Origin: Sphingobium sp. BYY-5
GTDB taxonomy: Bacteria; Pseudomonadota; Alphaproteobacteria; Sphingomonadales; Sphingomonadaceae
Assembly: GCF_022758885.1 (NCBI RefSeq)
Contig: NZ_JALEBH010000001.1
Location: forward strand, 3,007,501 to 3,071,500
Direction: 5' to 3'
Length of the DNA stretch: 64,000 nt
Part shown: positions 25,526 through 37,147 of the stretch, one piece after another
Layout of the letters: every line of letters starts with the position of its first letter
Numbering within the stretch: position 1 is the first letter of the stretch
Position numbers and translations under genes: made by a program
The notes under the pieces: model-generated
The model's input: only the letters and a program-made list of their open reading frames with translations
The model's database searches: none
Told to the model about the DNA's origin: nothing

Positions 25526-27967
25526 TCATTCGGCGGCTGCAGGGCGCATCGCCAGCGCATCGCGCGTGGCCTCCGCCAGTTGATTGACGGAGAAAGGCTT
25601 GGGCAAGAAGGCGACATTGGCGATGTCGATCGACTTGCGCAATTGTTCCTCAGCATAGCCCGACATGAAGAGCACCGGCAACTGCGGATGGGTTTGCCGT
25701 GCCTGCGTGACCATGGCGGGGCCGTCCATATTGGGCATGACCACGTCGGAAATGAGCAGGTCGATGCCGTCATGGGCGGCCAGCACCTCCAGCCCCTGTT
25801 CGCCGTCATTGGCGGTCAGCACCTTGTACCCCTGCCGCGTCAGCGCGCGTTCGGCCACGGCGCGCACCATATCTTCGTCCTCGACCAGCAATATGGTGCC
25901 GGTGCCCCAGGTTTCGGTGCGGTGGGCAGGCGGCTGGACGGTAGCGGAAAGGTCGACATCGGCGCCGGCATAGACCGGCAGATAGATGACGAAGCTGGCG
26001 CCCCGGCCCAGTTCGGATTCGGCGAAGATATAGCCGCCCGACTGCTTGACGATGCCATAGACGGTGGAAAGGCCCAGGCCCGTGCCCTTGCCCAGTTCCT
26101 TGGTGGTGAAGAAGGGTTCGAAGATCTTCGACAGGATGTCCGGCGGGATGCCCAGCCCCGTGTCGGACACGCGCAGCGCGGTATAGTCGCCCACCGGCAA
26201 TATCTGCTGCCGCATTTCGCGCACCTTGGCGGCGGGGACGGCATAGGTCTGGATGTTGAGCGTGCCGCCTTCGGGCATGGCGTCGCGGGCGTTGACCGCG
26301 AGGTTGACGATCACCTGTTCCAACTGGCCGGGGTCGGCGCGCAGGGCGCCCAGATTGCGGCCATGGCTGACATCCAGCCGCACATTTTCGCCCAGCAGGC
26401 GTTTCAGCAGGTTCGACACGTCGGACACGATGTCGGGCAGTTGCAGGATCTGCGGGCGCAGCGTCTGCTGACGCGAGAAGGCGAGCAACTGGCGGGTCAG
26501 GCCGGCGGCGCGGTTGCTGTTCGACTTGACCTGCTGGAGATCGTCATAGTCGCTGTCGCCCGGCGTATGGCGCATCAGCATCAGGTCGCAATGGCCGATG
26601 ATGGCGGTCAGGATATTGTTGAAGTCGTGCGCGACGCCACCGGCGAGCTGGCCGATCGCCTGCATCTTGGTCGCCTGCGCGACCTGGCGCTTGAGCTTGG
26701 ATTCCTCGCTATTGTCCTTGAGGCTGAGCAGCACCGCCGCTTCGCCCAGGCCCCGGACACCCGCCAGGCTGAGCGCGATCGATTCATCGGGCTGGTCGCG
26801 CATCCGCACGGCGATGTCGCCCGACATTTGCGGGCCGGCGGCAAAACGGCGCACCGCATCGGCAACCGCCGCCTGATCCTCGCGCACGACCAGATCGCCG
26901 GGATAGCTGGGCTTGGTGCCGGATTCGAGGCCGGAGGCGCGCGCGAACGCCTTGTTGACGAACAATATCCGGCCGTCGCGATCGGCCATGGCAAGGCCGA
27001 AGGGGAGCAGCGAGAGCAGGGTTTCGATATAGGACAAAGCGGAGGTGCCGCCGCCGCCCGCCGGCTCGTCGATCAGCAGCAGCAGCATCGGGCCGTCCTG
27101 CGCCCCCGCCTGCCCGCTACCCATCTGCCCGCCGCCCTGCTGGCTGGCGCGACGCAGCGGCACCTGCAGCAGCCGCAGGGGGAGACCGCCATTTTCCTCA
27201 CGCGCCAGGAACAGTCGGCCCTTGTCGTCCACCCGCATGTGGGACGCGAAGTCGCGGCCGCTGATATTGGCGTCGATGCGTCCGGCGGCGCGCAGCATGA
27301 AGGCGCCGTTGGCGGCGCGGATGCGCCCTTCGCCGCCGATCATCACCGCCATGATACCCGCTTCGCCCAGTTGCCGTCCGGCTTCGCCGGTCAGGAAACG
27401 ATGGACATCGTCCAGCGCGCTCGGCTGACGGACGGGGGTGAAGCGCCAGAGCAGATAATCTTCCGACCGGCCGGTGCGGGCGATGTCGACATCCAGCCGC
27501 ATCGCCCCCAGTGTCATGCCTTCCAACCTGGCGTCGCCATCGCGCCAGGCGGCGCGCGCGGTTTGGGACAGACCTTCGGTCAGCACGGTGTCGCCGGTGA
27601 TGCCCGGCGGGGTCGGATAGCCGGGGAACCATTCACCGAACAGGTCGCTGGCGCAGACCAGCCGCCCGGCGCGATCGGTGACGGCCATGGCGATGTTGGA
27701 GGCGGCGGCGGCGGCGCGGGCGACGGTCCAGTCGGGCGTCGCTTCCCGGTCGGACAATTGCGCCGGATAGAGCCGGCGATGCCAGCTCATCAGCGCGGCT
27801 ATGATGATGATGCTTGCGGCGAAACCCGCCGCGAGCGGCGCGCTGCCCGCCGCGTAGAAGACCAGGCCAGCCGACAGCAGCGCCGCGCCGATCAGCAACG
27901 GCAGCGTAAAAGGCGAGGCTGGTTTCACCAGCCACGTCTCATCATCCTTTTTCAGCCGTGCCGCCAT
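25526..27967 (-). CDS. cckA: Hybrid histidine kinase CckA
   Basis: 813 residues. Two membrane segments lie at about 21-61, then PAS-like sensing regions. The dimerisation/phospho-acceptor helix is [20 protein letters not shown] with His447, in the form characteristic of CckA. The ATPase domain has [24 protein letters not shown] and [20 protein letters not shown]-terminal receiver has Asp741 in [13 protein letters not shown] and KPFSV. CckA is the essential bifunctional kinase/phosphatase feeding ChpT and CtrA in alphaproteobacteria. ATG 27967 (MAARLKKDD) is used. The smpB-dapA neighbourhood supports the ortholog call. chpT and ctrA are not here. Confidence 0.87.
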   Translation of the reverse strand: MAARLKKDDETWLVKPASPFTLPLLIGAALLSAGLVFYAAGSAPLAAGFAASIIIIAALMSWHRRLYPAQLSDREATPDWTVARAAAAASNIAMAVTDRAGRLVCASDLFGEWFPGYPTPPGITGDTVLTEGLSQTARAAWRDGDARLEGMTLGAMRLDVDIARTGRSEDYLLWRFTPVRQPSALDDVHRFLTGEAGRQLGEAGIMAVMIGGEGRIRAANGAFMLRAAGRIDANISGRDFASHMRVDDKGRLFLAREENGGLPLRLLQVPLRRASQQGGGQMGSGQAGAQDGPMLLLLIDEPAGGGGTSALSYIETLLSLLPFGLAMADRDGRILFVNKAFARASGLESGTKPSYPGDLVVREDQAAVADAVRRFAAGPQMSGDIAVRMRDQPDESIALSLAGVRGLGEAAVLLSLKDNSEESKLKRQVAQATKMQAIGQLAGGVAHDFNNILTAIIGHCDLMLMRHTPGDSDYDDLQQVKSNSNRAAGLTRQLLAFSRQQTLRPQILQLPDIVSDVSNLLKRLLGENVRLDVSHGRNLGALRADPGQLEQVIVNLAVNARDAMPEGGTLNIQTYAVPAAKVREMRQQILPVGDYTALRVSDTGLGIPPDILSKIFEPFFTTKELGKGTGLGLSTVYGIVKQSGGYIFAESELGRGASFVIYLPVYAGADVDLSATVQPPAHRTETWGTGTILLVEDEDMVRAVAERALTRQGYKVLTANDGEQGLEVLAAHDGIDLLISDVVMPNMDGPAMVTQARQTHPQLPVLFMSGYAEEQLRKSIDIANVAFLPKPFSVNQLAEATRDALAMRPAAAE

Positions 27968-28009
27968 GACCGGCCAACCCCCTGCATCGACACTGGAACG
28001 AACCACCCG

Positions 28010-28618
28010 TCAGATACGGGCGGCCTCCTCCAATGCGCTGCTTTTGTGGACCTTGCCAATCCTCAATTTACGCGCCTGCCATTTGCGGCCCATGCGGCGA
28101 CGCCAGAACCAGTCGGCGAGGATGTAGCCGATGATCGCGCTGGCCACTGAAATCAGGAAAAGGCCGAGCAGCATGGCGGGAGCCGCTTCGGAGAAGAGCC
28201 AGGCGCACCATTGGCGGATCGAGGCATGGCCGTCGACTAGCGCCATGAAGCCGGTGGCGTCGGCGCTGCGGCCCAATATCCAATTGCCGAGCCACACCGA
28301 CGCCATGAGGATGAGCGGCGTGGTGGCGGGGTTGGACAGGAACGTCATCGCCGCCGCCACGGGGATGTTGGCGCGGAACGGCAGGGCGAAAAGCGCGGCG
28401 CCGGCGATCTGCACGCCGGGGATCAGCAGGAAGATGCCGACGAACAGGCCCAGGGCCACGCCGCGCGGCACCGAGCGGCGGGTGAAGCGCCAGAGCGAGG
28501 GTTCGAGTACGCGATGGGCGACGGGGGCCAGAACCCGGCTCTGCTCCAGCGATTCGCGGGTGGGCGCGTTGGCGTGCCACCAGCGGGCGAGCCGGCCCAT
28601 TCCCGAATCAGGCTTCAT
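28010..28618 (-). CDS. DUF2062 domain membrane protein
   Basis: 202 residues with DUF2062 signatures: SVPRGVALGLFVGIFLLIPG then QIAGAALFALPFRANIPVAA, and FLSNPATTPLILMASVWLGN. About three membrane helices with a basic C-terminal tail. Function unknown; the family often occurs near smpB or glycosyltransferases. Its ATG shares one base with the smpB stop, so it is probably translated from the same mRNA. Confidence 0.9.
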   Translation of the reverse strand: MKPDSGMGRLARWWHANAPTRESLEQSRVLAPVAHRVLEPSLWRFTRRSVPRGVALGLFVGIFLLIPGVQIAGAALFALPFRANIPVAAAMTFLSNPATTPLILMASVWLGNWILGRSADATGFMALVDGHASIRQWCAWLFSEAAPAMLLGLFLISVASAIIGYILADWFWRRRMGRKWQARKLRIGKVHKSSALEEAARI

Positions 28619-29100
28619 CAGCCGTGCGCCTTCATGATGCGCTGCTGATCGCGCTTCCAGTCGCGTTCCTTGATCGTGTCGCGCTTGTCATGGGTCTTCT
28701 TGCCCTTGGCCAGCGCCAGTTCGATCTTCGCCCGCCCCTGACTGTTGAAATAGATCATCAGCGGCACCAGCGTCATGCCCTGACGCGACACGGCGCTGTG
28801 CATCTTCTCGATCTCGCGTTCGTGCAGCAACAACTTGCGGGGCCGCTTCGGTTCATGATTTTCGCGATTGCCATGGCTATATTCGGGGATGTTGCTGTTC
28901 ACCAGGAAGACCTGGTTGCCCTTCACCTCGGCATAGCTTTCGGCGATATTGCCTTCGCCGCCGCGCAGCGCCTTCACTTCGGTGCCCTGCAGAGCGATGC
29001 CCGCCTCGAACACGTCCTCGATGAAATAATCGAATCGCGCGCGCCGGTTTTCGGCGACGATCTTCTTCTTGTCGAAGGTTGCGTGACGGGGGCGGGCCAT
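28618..29100 (-). CDS. smpB: SsrA-binding protein SmpB
   Basis: 160-residue partner of tmRNA in trans-translation. Conserved parts: [20 protein letters not shown] followed by [20 protein letters not shown], the [20 protein letters not shown] segment, and a basic C-terminal tail [20 protein letters not shown] that occupies the mRNA channel. The family start MARPRH is at 29100. It lies 39 bases after dapA on the same strand. Confidence 0.98.
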   Translation of the reverse strand: MARPRHATFDKKKIVAENRRARFDYFIEDVFEAGIALQGTEVKALRGGEGNIAESYAEVKGNQVFLVNSNIPEYSHGNRENHEPKRPRKLLLHEREIEKMHSAVSRQGMTLVPLMIYFNSQGRAKIELALAKGKKTHDKRDTIKERDWKRDQQRIMKAHG

Positions 29101-29139
29101 AATGTCTGTTCTACTTCTTTTCCGTACGGATGTAGGGAT

Positions 29140-30018
29140 TTAAACCAATCCCGCAATCTCCAGCGCGCGATCGACGGCGGCGCGGCTCGATTCCGACGGC
29201 CAGGTGATCGGCAGGCGGACGTCGCCGGGCATGTCGGGGCGAACACGTGTGAGCGCATATTTGACCGGGCCAGGTGAAGAGTCGCTGAACAGGGCGTCGT
29301 GCAACGGGTAGAGACGATCCTGCAGCGCCAGTGCGCCATCCCAGTCGCCCGCCCGGCAAGCCGCCTGGAAATCGGCGCACAGGCGCGGCGCGACATTGGC
29401 GGTGACGCTGATGCAGCCCTTGCCGCCCATCGCGTTGAAGCCCAGCGCGGTTTCGTCATTTCCGGAAAGCTGGCAGAAGTCGGCGCGGCAGGCCAGCCGC
29501 TGCGCGGTGACCCGGCCGAGATTCCCGGTGGCGTCCTTGATGCCGACGACGGTCTGATATTCCTCCGACAGGCGGTGGATCACCGGCACGCCGATGTCGG
29601 TGATGGTGCGGCTGGGCACGTTGTACAGGACGATCGGCAGGTCGCAGCGCTCCGCCAGCCAGGCGAAGTGGCGATAGACGCCTTCCTGATTCGGTTTGTT
29701 ATAATAGGGCGCCACGACCAGCGCCGCGTCGGCGCCGGCAGCCTGGGCGGCATACATATGCTCCAGCGCGATCCGGGTGTCGTTGGAACCGCAGCCGGCG
29801 ATCACGGGCACGCGGCCTGCGGCTTGATCGACGCAGATGGCGATGACCCGGTTATGCTCCTCCACCGTCATGGTGGCGCTTTCGCCGGTGGTGCCGCAGG
29901 GGACGAGGGCGCTCGATCCTTCCGCAATTTGCCAGTCGACGAAGGCGCGAAAGGCGGCCTCATCCACCATGCCATCGCGAAACGGGGTGATAAGAGCCGG
30001 AATCGAGCCCGAAAACAT
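29140..30018 (-). CDS. dapA: 4-hydroxy-tetrahydrodipicolinate synthase
   Basis: 292-residue TIM-barrel enzyme condensing pyruvate with aspartate semialdehyde at the start of diaminopimelate/lysine synthesis. Conserved blocks: MFSGSIPALITPF, PCGTTGESATM (substrate Thr pair), VVAPYYNKPNQEG, Tyr132 in LYNVPSRT and the Schiff-base Lys161 in VVGIKDATGNLGR. AAGGAG lies at good spacing before ATG 30018. It heads the run dapA-smpB-DUF2062-cckA. Confidence 0.98.
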   Translation of the reverse strand: MFSGSIPALITPFRDGMVDEAAFRAFVDWQIAEGSSALVPCGTTGESATMTVEEHNRVIAICVDQAAGRVPVIAGCGSNDTRIALEHMYAAQAAGADAALVVAPYYNKPNQEGVYRHFAWLAERCDLPIVLYNVPSRTITDIGVPVIHRLSEEYQTVVGIKDATGNLGRVTAQRLACRADFCQLSGNDETALGFNAMGGKGCISVTANVAPRLCADFQAACRAGDWDGALALQDRLYPLHDALFSDSSPGPVKYALTRVRPDMPGDVRLPITWPSESSRAAVDRALEIAGLV

Positions 30019-30117
30019 GATAAAACTCCTTCAAATCTCCGGGCGGCCGGGGCATGATCGGTGAAACGGCGCGCTATAGCGCGTCATTCAGGGCCTGATA
30101 AGGATGCAAATGGGATT

Positions 30118-32202
<2,085 letters not shown>

Positions 32203-32209
32203 TTTTTTT

Positions 32210-32383
32210 GGTTCACGCGGAGGCGCGGAGACGCGGAGGGGATTGCTCGAAAGGTCTGCGCGTTGGACGATTTTTTCGCGCATAGGGCGCAGAGAGTTTT
32301 GAGGGCAGCTGCGCGGTGGATATCGGCTGAAGGCCGCTCCAAAAATCTCCGCGCCTCCGCGCCTCCGCGCCTCCGCGTGAACC
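32210..32383. repeat. MITE-like element with terminal inverted repeats
   Basis: The left end GGTTCACGCGGAGGCGCGGA (continuing to 32239) is repeated inverted at the right end (32347-32383), where the GCCTCCGC unit is iterated. About 110 bases of unique sequence lie between. The arms are built from GGAGGCGC units. It fills the gap between the transglycosylase and greB. No transposase inside; similar iterated ends are common extragenic repeats in proteobacteria. Confidence 0.7.
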
Positions 32384-32421
32384 AGATTGCCCACGCATCC
32401 TGCTGCGGATAAGGCAGGAGG

Positions 32422-32907
32422 ATGAATACCCCCTATCCCAACTACATCACGCCTGAGGGCTTCGCGAAGCTGCGCGCGGAATATGACCATCTGCTGGGTG
32501 TCGAACGACCGGCGATCGTCGAGGTGGTGAGCTGGGCGGCGGGCAATGGCGATCGCAGCGAGAATGGCGACTATCTTTATGGCCGCAAGCGGATGCGCGA
32601 GATTGACGGCCAGTTGAAGCGCCTGTCGAAGAAGATGAAGGACGCCAAGGTTGTCGATCCCCGGCAGCAGCCCGACAGGGGCCGGATCTATTTCGGCGCG
32701 ACCGTGACTATCGCCGATGAGGATGACTTGTCCCGCACCGTGACGATCGTCGGCAATGACGAGACGGATGTGGACGCGGGGCGGATCGGCTGGGGATCAC
32801 CGATCGCGCGGGGTTTGCGCGGGGCGGCGGTGGGCGATCTGCGCCGCGTGATGCTGCCCGCGGGCGAGAAGGAATATGAGGTGATGGCGATCACCTATCC
32901 GGCCTGA
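32422..32907 (+). CDS. greB: Transcription elongation factor GreB
   Basis: 161 residues. Rescues backtracked RNA polymerase by stimulating RNA cleavage. The N-terminal coiled coil has YITPEGFAKLRAEYDHLL and the catalytic acidic tip in WAAGNGDRSENGDYLYGRKR, followed by MREIDGQLKRLSKKM. YGRKRMREID is the GreB-type sequence. The C-terminal FKBP-like domain includes IYFGATVTIADED and GWGSPIARGLRGAAVGD. Its end overlaps the convergent LysR gene by 13 bases. Confidence 0.96.
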   Translation: MNTPYPNYITPEGFAKLRAEYDHLLGVERPAIVEVVSWAAGNGDRSENGDYLYGRKRMREIDGQLKRLSKKMKDAKVVDPRQQPDRGRIYFGATVTIADEDDLSRTVTIVGNDETDVDAGRIGWGSPIARGLRGAAVGDLRRVMLPAGEKEYEVMAITYPA

Positions 32908-33767
32908 GCCTCCACCAGCAGCCAGGCGCGAAAATCCGCCATCGCCGGGCTGTCGGGGCGGGACATCAGGCGGGTGAGCCAATAACCGCCCAGGTCTATG
33001 GATGCGGCGAAGGGCTGGACGAGGCGGCCGGCGTGCAGATCGCTTTCGAACAGGGCGGGCGGGGCGAGCGCGACGCCCAGGCCGCGCAAGGCTGCATGCA
33101 CCATCAGGATCGAGCTGTCGAACACCGGCCCGCGCAGTGGCGGACAGGGCGCGCCGGCCGCCGCGAACCAGCGTGGCCATTCGTCGGCGCGGTAGGAGCG
33201 CAGCAGGGTTTCGCGGGCGAGCGCCGCTGGATCGGGCAGGCGCGCCGCCATCTCCGGCGTGCAGAGCGGCGTGAGCGGGGCGCGCAGGATCGGGTCGGCA
33301 TGGGTGCCGTGCCAGGCGCCGTCGCCGAAGCGGATGGCGAGGTCCAGCCCTTCGCCCGCCAGATCGACGCGGTTGTTGTTGGTCATGATCCGCAGGTCGA
33401 TATGCGGGCAGGCGCGCGCGAAATCCTCCAGCCGGTCCAGCAGCCAGCCGCCGGCGAAAGTGCCGACCACGCCCAGGTTCAATATCTCGCGCGGGCGGCC
33501 GCCCTCGATCCGGCCCAGCGTCGCGCCGATCCGGTCGAGCGCGTCGGCCATGACCGGGAGCAGCGCGCGGCCTTCATCGGTCAGCATCAACCCGCGCGGC
33601 AGGCGGCGGAACAATGGCGCGCCCAGCCGTTCCTCCAGTTGCGCCACCTGTTGGCTGACCGCGCCCTGGCTGACGCAGAGTTCGATCGCGGCCTTGGTGA
33701 AGTTGAGATGCCGCGCCGCCGCTTCGAAGGCGCGCAGGGCATTGAGGGGCAGTTGGGCGCGGTCCAT
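32895..33767 (-). CDS. LysR family regulator, AmpR/GcvA-like
   Basis: 290 residues. The N-terminal HTH LPLNALRAFEAAARHLNFTK followed by AAIELCVSQGAVSQQVAQLE is the AmpR/GcvA type, and the rest is a periplasmic-binding-like effector domain (LNLGVVGTFAGGWLLDRL, GLDLAIRFGDGAW, GLGVALAPP). It is divergent from the metallo-beta-lactamase gene about 100 bases away, the arrangement of ampR-ampC, so it likely controls that gene (inference). ATG 33767 is chosen by homology; an upstream ATG at 33794 is possible and no start has a clear ribosome site. Confidence 0.9.
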   Translation of the reverse strand: MDRAQLPLNALRAFEAAARHLNFTKAAIELCVSQGAVSQQVAQLEERLGAPLFRRLPRGLMLTDEGRALLPVMADALDRIGATLGRIEGGRPREILNLGVVGTFAGGWLLDRLEDFARACPHIDLRIMTNNNRVDLAGEGLDLAIRFGDGAWHGTHADPILRAPLTPLCTPEMAARLPDPAALARETLLRSYRADEWPRWFAAAGAPCPPLRGPVFDSSILMVHAALRGLGVALAPPALFESDLHAGRLVQPFAASIDLGGYWLTRLMSRPDSPAMADFRAWLLVEAQAG

Positions 33768-33871
33768 GGGGCAGGAGGCATAAGCCTGGCTCATGGCTCT
33801 GTCGAGAAATGATGCTTTGTCGGCGACGTGGCGGCAGGGCAGCATCGCCTTCACGCAGAGATGGAGGCGGA

Positions 33872-34759
33872 ATGATGCGAAAGAGGATGGTTCTGGCTAT
33901 TAGCCTGGCTGGGATGGCGGTCATGGGGGCGGGCAAGCCGGACGACCCGCTGACGCGCCCGATCGCGCCCGATTATGCCAAGCGCTGGCTGGAGCCTCAG
34001 CCGCCGGCGCGGCTCTATGGGACGACCTATCTGGTGGGCTTTGGCGGGCTGAACGTGGCGCTGATCCGCACCAGCGCGGGGCTGATCATGATCGACGGCG
34101 CGGTGCCGCAAGCGGTGCCGGATATTGAGGCGAAGATCCGCCAGCTTGGCTTCTCGATCAAACAGGTGAAGCTGATCCTCAGCACCGAACCCCATTTCGA
34201 CCATGCCGGCGGCCTTGCCGCGCTGGCGCGGGACAGTGGCGCGACCGTGATCGCCAGCGCGCCCGCCGCCGCCGTGCTGCGTCAGGGCGGGGGCGATCCC
34301 GACGATCCACAGGCGGCCTGGCTGGAGCGCTTTCCCGGCGTGACGAAGCTGCGGGCGGTGCGCGACGGGGCGGTGATCCGGCTGGGCGACGTCGCCGTCA
34401 CCGCCCATGCGACGCCGGGCCATACGCTGGGCAGCATGAGCTGGAGCTGGAAGAGTTGCGAGGGCAAGGCGTGCAAGACGATCGTCTTCGCCTCCAGCCT
34501 CAATCCGATCGCGGTGGATGGCTGGCGCTTTGCCGATCCGGCGCACCGGCGCTTCGTCGATGCGTTTCGCACCAGTTTCGCGCGGGTGAAGGCGATGCGC
34601 TGCGACATGCTGATCGCCTCGCACCCGCTTGATGGCGATGCCGATCGGCTGGCGAAGCTGGCCAGGGCGCGCACGCCCCATCCCTTCGCCGATCCGGCCG
34701 CCTGCCGCCGCTATGCGGCGCGCGCGGAAGCAGCGCTGGAGAAGAAATTGATGGAATGA
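33872..34759 (+). CDS. Subclass B3-type metallo-beta-lactamase, Glu-substituted zinc site
   Basis: 295 residues with a signal peptide (MRKRMVLAISLAGMAVMGAG) and a B3 layout. The metal motif, normally HxHxDH, reads STEPHFDHAGG, so Glu106 replaces the first His (BBL 116) while His108, Asp110 and His111 remain. The other ligands are His184 in ATPGHTLGSMSW and His251 in LIASHPLDGDAD. The SSLNPIAVDGW region is also B3-like. This fits the B3 variants with an active-site glutamate, of which SIE-1 from Sphingobium indicum is the example I know. GGAGGCGG precedes ATG 33872; ATG 33875 is equally possible. It is likely periplasmic and beta-lactam-hydrolysing, but activity is not proven by sequence. Confidence 0.85.
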   Translation: MMRKRMVLAISLAGMAVMGAGKPDDPLTRPIAPDYAKRWLEPQPPARLYGTTYLVGFGGLNVALIRTSAGLIMIDGAVPQAVPDIEAKIRQLGFSIKQVKLILSTEPHFDHAGGLAALARDSGATVIASAPAAAVLRQGGGDPDDPQAAWLERFPGVTKLRAVRDGAVIRLGDVAVTAHATPGHTLGSMSWSWKSCEGKACKTIVFASSLNPIAVDGWRFADPAHRRFVDAFRTSFARVKAMRCDMLIASHPLDGDADRLAKLARARTPHPFADPAACRRYAARAEAALEKKLME

Positions 34760-34812
34760 AAGGGCCGGGCGCGCAGGCCCGCATTGACTCGCGCTGTTCC
34801 CGTAAGCGATAA

Positions 34813-34827
34813 GAACATAACAGGAAC
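34813..34827 (+). promoter_or_regulatory. LexA (SOS) box upstream of imuA
   Basis: GAACATAACAGGAAC fits GAAC-N7-GAAC, the same form as the recA box. It ends 9 bases before the imuA ATG, so LexA would cover the start region of the mutagenesis operon. Confidence 0.87.
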
Positions 34828-34836
34828 AAAAATATC

Positions 34837-35670
34837 ATGAGCGAGTCGCTGCACAGCCTCGCCGCCTTGAAGCGGCATATCGCATCGCTGGACCGTGCGC
34901 CAGCGTCGCAGCCCTGCGCCCGTTTCGCCAGCGGGCATGACGGGCTGGACGCGGCGCTGGGCGGCGGCCTTTTGCGCGGGCGGGTGCATGAGCTGTTCGG
35001 GGACAGCGCGGACGCGGCGGCGGCGGGCCTGTCCCTGCTCTGGAGTCGTCAGGCGAGCGGCGATGCGCCCCTGCTCTGGTTGCGCACCGTGGCGGCGGGC
35101 AAGGCGGGGGGGCATCCCTATGGGCCGGGCCTTGCCGCGCTGGGGATAGACCCCGATCGGCTGCTGCTGGGCGTGATGGCGGATGAGGCGATGCTGTTGC
35201 GTGCGGCGGTGGATGCGCTGCGCTGTCCGGCATTGGGCGCGCTGCTGATCGAATTGCGGGGGCGGGCGCCCTTGCTCGACCTTACGGCCAGCCGGCGGCT
35301 GGCGCTGGCGGCGGAGGGATCGGGCGTCACTGCGCTGGTGCTGCGGATCGATGCGGAGCCGGTGCCGAGCGCGGCGGAAACACGCTGGCGGGTGGCGGCT
35401 GTGCCCTCTGTGCCGCTGCCCGGCAATGCGCCGGGCCTGACCAGCTTCGCCCTCACCCTGTTGCGTCGCCGGGCAGGGTCGGACGGGCAGGCATGGCGGC
35501 TGGTGTGGGACAAGGAACGGGGAATATTCGGAGACGCGGGCGATGAACGCCATGACGAGGAACAGCGACATAGCGGTAGAGACGCGCCGCTATCTGGCGC
35601 TCAGCTTCCCCTTTCTGCCGATCGACCGACTGCGGATCAGGCGGCCCGATCTCTGGGCGGCCGGGGCTAA
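34837..35670 (+). CDS. imuA: ImuA, SOS mutagenesis accessory protein
   Basis: 277 residues, RecA/SulA-like fold. ImuA works with ImuB and DnaE2 in damage-induced mutagenesis, by inhibiting or binding RecA filaments. Recognisable: the N-terminal ALKRHIASLD, GHDGLDAALGGGLLRGRVHE (degenerate P-loop region) and ALLIELRGRAPLLDLTASRR. The last 43 codons overlap the 5' end of imuB by 128 bases in another frame, and the C-terminal stretch there looks disordered. SOS box immediately upstream. Confidence 0.9.
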   Translation: MSESLHSLAALKRHIASLDRAPASQPCARFASGHDGLDAALGGGLLRGRVHELFGDSADAAAAGLSLLWSRQASGDAPLLWLRTVAAGKAGGHPYGPGLAALGIDPDRLLLGVMADEAMLLRAAVDALRCPALGALLIELRGRAPLLDLTASRRLALAAEGSGVTALVLRIDAEPVPSAAETRWRVAAVPSVPLPGNAPGLTSFALTLLRRRAGSDGQAWRLVWDKERGIFGDAGDERHDEEQRHSGRDAPLSGAQLPLSADRPTADQAARSLGGRG

Positions 35671-37147
35671 CGGTGGCGATGGGCCGGCCATCGTCGTGGA
35701 GCCGGTGCGCGGCGCGATGCGGCTGGCGGCGGTCGATGCCGACGGGCTGACGATCGGCCTGACGCCGGGCATGACCTTGGCCGACGCGCGGGCGCGTGAG
35801 CCGGAGCTGCGCGTCTTCGACGCCGATCCCCATGCCGATCAGGACTGGCTGGAGCGGCTGTGCGACGGCTGCGCCCGCTATACCCCCAATGCCGCGCCCG
35901 ACGGGGCCGACGGGCTGATGCTCGATATCAGCGGCTGCGGCCATTTATGGGGCGGGGAGGAAGCGCTCGCCGCCGAGGCCGCCGCGCGGCTGGAACGGCA
36001 CGGGCTGCGCGTGCGCCATGCCATCGCGGCCAGCCCGGAGGCGGCCCATGCGCTGGCCCGTTTTCCCGTCCCGCCCGCGCCCGACGAGGAAGCGGCGGTG
36101 CGCCGCCTGCCGGTGGAGGCGCTGGGCCTGGAGGAGGAGAGCGCGGTGGCGCTGCGCCGGGCGGGACTGCGCATAGTGGGCGATTTGGCCGCCCTGCCCG
36201 CCGCCACGCTCGCCGCGCGCTTCGGCGAGGAAGCGGTCGATGCGCTGCACGCGCTGCTGGGCCTGGGGCATCGGCCGCTCCGCCCCCGCCGCCCGCGCCC
36301 CGCCGTCCGCATCGACCGCCGTTTTGCCGAGCCGCTGGGCAGCACAGCCTATGCGCTCAAGATATTGGAAGAGATGGCGGCCGAGGCGGGCGAGCGGCTG
36401 GCCGAGCGGGGCGAAGGCGGGCGGCGGTTCGAGGCGGTCTTCTTTCGCAGCGATGGCCTGGCCTTTCCGCTGCGGGTCGAAACCAGCCTGCCGGTGCGCG
36501 ATGCGCCTGCCATATTGCGGCTGATGCGCGAGCGGATCGATGCGCTGTCCGACCCGATCGACCCCGGTTTCGGCTTCGACATGCTGCGCCTGACCGTGTC
36601 GCAGGCGGAAAGGCTGGCGCCGACCCAACTGGCGCTGGAGGGAGGGGAAGCCCGGCGCGAGGACAGCGTCGCCGCCCTGGTCGACCGCCTGTCGATCCGC
36701 GCCGGACGCGCCCGCATCCAGCGGCTGGAACCGCGCGACAGTCATATTCCCGAACAGGCCCAGCTTGCGCTGCCGGCGGTGGAAAGTCGTACGCCTGGAA
36801 ATTGGGAGAATGCCGGTGAGCCGGACGACCCGCCGATGCGCCCGCTCCATCTGTTCGATCCGCCCCAGCCGATCGAGGTGGTGGCGCAGGTGCCCGATGG
36901 CCCGCCGCACCGCTTCCGCTGGCGCCGCGCGCTGCACGACATCACCCGCTTCGAAGGGCCGGAGCGGATCGCACCCGAATGGTGGCGGGCGAAGGATGGC
37001 GGGCTTGAAGGCGAGAGCGTCGGTCGCACCCGCGATTATTACCGGGTGGAGGATGCGCGCGGGCGGCGCTACTGGATCTTCCGCCACGGCCTCTATGGCG
37101 CGGAGGCGGCGCATCCGGGCTGGTATATCCACGGCCTGTTCGCATGA
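35543..37147 (+). CDS. imuB: ImuB, Y-family polymerase-like protein
   Basis: 534 residues. A Y-family-like scaffold that links ImuA, DnaE2 and the beta clamp but usually lacks polymerase catalytic residues. The family start RRYLALSFPFLPIDRLRIRR is clear. GADGLMLDISGCGHLWGGEE is the palm-equivalent and keeps only part of the acidic set. The little-finger region and a C-terminal domain (RRYWIFRHGLYG) follow. ATG 35543 has GGAGACG upstream; no later start fits homology, so the 128-base overlap with imuA appears real. Its stop overlaps dnaE2 as ATGA. Confidence 0.93.
   Translation: MNAMTRNSDIAVETRRYLALSFPFLPIDRLRIRRPDLWAAGANGGDGPAIVVEPVRGAMRLAAVDADGLTIGLTPGMTLADARAREPELRVFDADPHADQDWLERLCDGCARYTPNAAPDGADGLMLDISGCGHLWGGEEALAAEAAARLERHGLRVRHAIAASPEAAHALARFPVPPAPDEEAAVRRLPVEALGLEEESAVALRRAGLRIVGDLAALPAATLAARFGEEAVDALHALLGLGHRPLRPRRPRPAVRIDRRFAEPLGSTAYALKILEEMAAEAGERLAERGEGGRRFEAVFFRSDGLAFPLRVETSLPVRDAPAILRLMRERIDALSDPIDPGFGFDMLRLTVSQAERLAPTQLALEGGEARREDSVAALVDRLSIRAGRARIQRLEPRDSHIPEQAQLALPAVESRTPGNWENAGEPDDPPMRPLHLFDPPQPIEVVAQVPDGPPHRFRWRRALHDITRFEGPERIAPEWWRAKDGGLEGESVGRTRDYYRVEDARGRRYWIFRHGLYGAEAAHPGWYIHGLFA

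Noticed and set aside
25391..28150. 919-codon open frame antisense to cckA
   Set aside because: High-GC shadow: it is His/Arg/Gln-rich without domains, and the opposite strand encodes a complete hybrid kinase.
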